From positions 1 through 6,902 of the forward strand of contig DNXB01000623.1 of assembly GCA_003506995.1 (NCBI GenBank): 6,902 nucleotides of DNA, read 5' to 3'. Under the pieces are notes generated by a model. It had not been told where the DNA came from. It saw only the letters and a program-made list of their open reading frames with translations, and did no database searches. The DNA comes from Verrucomicrobiales bacterium. GTDB lineage: Bacteria > Verrucomicrobiota > Verrucomicrobiia > Verrucomicrobiales > Verrucomicrobiaceae. A program made the translations under genes and the position numbers. Positions 4,878-6,902 of the stretch are shown here, in pieces (within the stretch, counting starts at the first letter, position 1; every line of letters begins with the position of its first letter).

Positions 4878-5548
4878 CACACCTGCTCCCCCACCCAGCG
4901 CACGGCGTAGTGAATGAGTTCCGTGCCGTTCTTCAGCCCGAGCTTCTCTTTGATGTGGCCGCGATGCGTGTCCACGGTCTTGAGGCTGATGTGCAGTTCC
5001 TGGGCGATCGCGCGGTTGTCCTTGCCCTGGCCGGTGAGGCGCAGGATTTCGAGTTCGCGGTCCGTGAGTTTCCCCAAAGTCGAAGTGCTGGTGGAGGAGC
5101 GCGGGCGGGAGAGCGCGTCGAGGATGGCCGCCGCCGTGCGCTCGCTGGCATACACCTGCCCGTTGAGCACCTTGGTGATGGCATCCCGCATCTTGTCCGG
5201 GCCTTCCTGCTTCATGATGTAGCCACGCCCGCCGGCACGCAGCACCCGTTCGGCATAAAGCTGCTCGTCATGCATGGAGATCACCAGCACGGAGAGTTCA
5301 GGCCGCATGGCGTGAACGTCCTGCAGCAGTTCCAGCCCGCTCTTGCCGGGCAGGTTGATGTCCATGAGCACGAGATCCGGATTCAGCTTCGAGATCGCGG
5401 CAAAGGCGTCTTTGGCGTTGTCGGCCTCGCCACAGACGACGAGGCCGGGGATTGCTGAAGCGATGCGGACGAGTCCGTCGCGGAACACGGGGTGGTCATC
5501 GACGATGAACACTTTTTTGGCCGGCGGACCGGATGCTTTTTTAGCCAT
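4877..5548 (-). CDS. NarL/FixJ-type response regulator
   Basis: A 223-aa transcription regulator. The receiver domain spans residues 11-128: acidic pair Asp17/Asp18 in FIVDDHPVFRDGL, phospho-acceptor Asp63 in LVLMDINLPGKSG, switch Ser91 (VLVISMHDE) and Lys113 (GYIMKQ). After a Ser/Thr-rich linker (SRPRSSTSTST), a LuxR-type helix-turn-helix follows (about 158-216), opening LTDRELEILRL and continuing NRAIAQELHISLKTVDTHRG with HIKEKLGL. All key residues are present, so it should be phosphorylated and bind DNA. The ATG at 5548 is chosen because the family sequence begins there; it overlaps the kinase stop by 8 bp (ATGGCTAA). The upstream HisKA_3 kinase is the obvious partner, since that kinase class normally pairs with NarL-type regulators. 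Confidence 0.95.
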   Translation of the reverse strand: MAKKASGPPAKKVFIVDDHPVFRDGLVRIASAIPGLVVCGEADNAKDAFAAISKLNPDLVLMDINLPGKSGLELLQDVHAMRPELSVLVISMHDEQLYAERVLRAGGRGYIMKQEGPDKMRDAITKVLNGQVYASERTAAAILDALSRPRSSTSTSTLGKLTDRELEILRLTGQGKDNRAIAQELHISLKTVDTHRGHIKEKLGLKNGTELIHYAVRWVGEQV

Positions 5549-6647
5549 GGGTGGGAATGGTGGCGGGTTGCGGATGCGGAGTTGGAATGGTGCAGACAAC
5601 GGTGGTGCCGATGCCGGATGGATGGCGTTGGATGTCAAGAATGCCGCCAATGATGTCAGCGCGGTAGCTCATGATGCGCAGGCCCATGCCACGGTGTTTG
5701 GGGTCCGGCTCGGCGATGCCCTTGCCCTTGCCCTTGCCCTTGCCCTGATCCTTCACGGAAAGCACGGTGTGATGGGGGTTGGTGGAGAGTTCAATGTCGA
5801 TCTCCTTCGCCAGGCCATGCTTGACCGCGTTGGTCACCGCCTCCTGCGCGATGCGGTAAAGATGCGTGGCCGTGGTGTTGTCCATGTCGATGGATGGCGG
5901 GCACTGGCTCCGGCAGTCGATGCGGAACATGTCGCTGGTGCGCGTGGCCAGCTCATCCAGCGCGGCGACGAGTCCGCCCGCCTGCACCGCCACAGGATGC
6001 AGCCCGCGCGCGAGCGAACGCGTCAGCCCCAGGGCATCTTTGAGGAGCGTGGTGATCTTGTCGGCGCTTTCCACCTCGGGCGACCCCTGCTCCACCAGGC
6101 TCGTTTTCAACAGGTCGCTGAACAGCCAGATGCCCGCGAGCTGCTGGCCCAGATCATCATGCAAATCCCGGCCGATGCGCTGCTGCTCACGCTCGCTGAT
6201 CTGGAGGATTTCCCGCTCCAGCCGCTGGCGGTCGTCTTCAGCGGCGGCGAGGCGTTGTTCCTTGTCCAGTTGCGACAGCGCGCGCCGGACCACCGTGGGC
6301 ACGAACTCGATGAAGTTCACGTCCTTGACCAGATAATCGAGCGCGCCGCGCTTCATCATGTCCACGGCCACGCGCTCGTCTCCCTGGCCGGTGATGATGA
6401 TGAAGGGCACGGAGCGGCCCATGGCTGCCATCGCCTCGATGAGCGCCGGGCCCTCGATGTCCGGCAGTTTTAAATCGAGCAGCAGCAGGTCCGCCCGGTG
6501 CTGCTGCAACCAGCCGGTGGCCTCAGCGCCGGAACCGGCGGCGGCGGTTTGATAGCCTTCCCGCCGGAGCTCGCGCTCGATCAAACGCGTCAGCCCCGGA
6601 TCATCATCCACCACAAGGATCGTGACAGGCGGATGCGTGGCGGACAT
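5541..6647 (-). CDS. Receiver-histidine kinase fusion (REC-HisKA_3-HATPase)
   Basis: A 368-aa cytoplasmic protein without membrane segments. The receiver domain is residues 8-122: DDD at 14-16, phospho-acceptor Asp58 (LLLLDLKLPD), Thr86 and Lys108 (ALDYLVKD). A coiled coil (125-155) leads to a HisKA_3 dimerisation domain with EREQQRIGRDLHDDLGQQL, phospho-site His163. The HATPase domain follows: N-box QEAVTNAVKHG (268-278), DxGxG from Asp300, and RGMGL (319-323). With the receiver at the front, kinase output is probably gated by phosphorylation from another sensor. The DxGxG box is stretched by a hexamer repeat into QGKGKGKGKGI. The start ATG at 6647 lies 7 nt after the preceding regulator's stop, with no clear ribosome binding site. 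The stop overlaps the NarL-type regulator. Confidence 0.93.
   Translation of the reverse strand: MSATHPPVTILVVDDDPGLTRLIERELRREGYQTAAAGSGAEATGWLQQHRADLLLLDLKLPDIEGPALIEAMAAMGRSVPFIIITGQGDERVAVDMMKRGALDYLVKDVNFIEFVPTVVRRALSQLDKEQRLAAAEDDRQRLEREILQISEREQQRIGRDLHDDLGQQLAGIWLFSDLLKTSLVEQGSPEVESADKITTLLKDALGLTRSLARGLHPVAVQAGGLVAALDELATRTSDMFRIDCRSQCPPSIDMDNTTATHLYRIAQEAVTNAVKHGLAKEIDIELSTNPHHTVLSVKDQGKGKGKGKGIAEPDPKHRGMGLRIMSYRADIIGGILDIQRHPSGIGTTVVCTIPTPHPQPATIPTHG
5717..5746. repeat. Five perfect copies of hexamer TGCCCT inside the kinase gene
   Basis: TGCCCT is repeated five times without error; on the coding (minus) strand this is AGGGCA, read as alternating Lys and Gly codons (GKGKGKGKG). 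The unit is two codons, so copy-number change keeps the frame. It lies in the ATP-binding G1 box right after Asp300-Gln-Gly, where kinases normally have one DxGxG. Confidence 0.9.
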
Positions 6648-6654
6648 GGCGTGG

Positions 6655-6902
6655 TCAGGGCATACCATTGATCTCAGGCACCTGGACCAGGGACACAAAC
6701 ATGCCGAGCTGCTTGATGGCCTCGGCGAACTTGTCGTAGTCCACCGGCTTGACGATGTAGCTGTTGCAACCCAGCAGGTGGCAGCGCTGGATCTCGCGCG
6801 GATCATCCGTGGTGGTGAGCATGATGACGGGCAGCTTGCGGAGCTGCGGGTCGGATTTGAGGCGGCGGAGGACCTCGATGCCGTCCACCTTGGGCATGCG
6901 GA
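6655..6902 (-). CDS. Rcp1-like single-domain response regulator, C-terminal part
   Basis: The gene enters from the right edge; 81 complete codons are visible, beginning (L)RMPKVDGIEVLRRLK. The pattern D-L-R-M-P places the phospho-acceptor Asp just outside the window. Present are the switch region PVIMLTTTDDPREI, the conserved Lys in NSYIVKPVDYDKF, and the C-terminal helix FAEAIKQLGMFV. The NSYIVKPVD and LGM/LGLYW-type ending is typical of small Rcp1-family regulators, which commonly partner phytochrome-like or other multi-sensor kinases. No output domain follows, so it probably acts by protein contact or phosphotransfer. The stop is 7 nt before the receiver-kinase start, so they form one operon. 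A sensor kinase gene is expected just beyond the right edge, but that is inference. Confidence 0.9.
   Translation of the reverse strand, partial: RMPKVDGIEVLRRLKSDPQLRKLPVIMLTTTDDPREIQRCHLLGCNSYIVKPVDYDKFAEAIKQLGMFVSLVQVPEINGMP

Noticed and set aside
5343..6473. 376-codon plus-strand open frame across the kinase and regulator genes
   Set aside because: It lies antisense to complete kinase and receiver motifs; the product is a chance translation, including an artefactual Ala/Leu repeat from the hexamer array.

Overview
The window is a high-GC bacterial segment, with nearly all genes on the minus strand and only one on the plus strand. Protein types and gene company point to the Verrucomicrobiota (Prosthecobacter/Verrucomicrobium-like) or a related PVC or Acidobacteria-type soil or freshwater bacterium. 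The clues are a DUF2934 protein, a DUF6642-like protein, a cysteine-poor DksA/TraR protein, an Hsp20, and an Rcp1-type regulator next to a REC-histidine kinase. This assignment is an inference from family patterns; there is no rRNA or other marker.

Left block (1-1647, all minus; in transcription order DUF2934 protein, Hsp20, DksA-like protein, alpha/beta hydrolase) looks like a general stress cassette. The DksA-like gene and the truncated hydrolase share an ATGA stop/start overlap. A nested inverted repeat (699-779) sits between hsp20 and the dksA-like gene.

Middle block: an unrecognised 195-aa protein (1677-2264, minus) diverges from a plus-strand gene (2417-3064). The latter looks like a DUF6642 protein with an HG / SC pair resembling the caspase/CHAT His-Cys dyad. 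Their shared 152-bp region holds a predicted three-way-junction RNA ending in six U on the minus strand, plus smaller palindromes. The plus gene runs 61 bp tail-to-tail into a small unrecognised minus gene (3004-3384). That gene is ATGA-coupled to an upstream SRPBCC protein gene (start set at 4070).

Right block (4167-6902, minus) is a signalling operon. In transcription order it holds an Rcp1-like response regulator (5' end outside the window), a REC-HisKA_3-HATPase kinase, a NarL/FixJ regulator, and a secreted L,D-transpeptidase. The last three are joined by short overlaps (ATGGCTAA, TGATG). The likely flow is sensor (outside the window) to receiver and kinase to DNA-binding regulator, with a cell-wall enzyme as co-expressed output. 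The kinase carries five perfect copies of a hexamer repeat inside its ATP-binding DxGxG box.

No tRNA, rRNA, CRISPR or insertion sequence was seen. No gene-free stretch exceeds about 150 bp.
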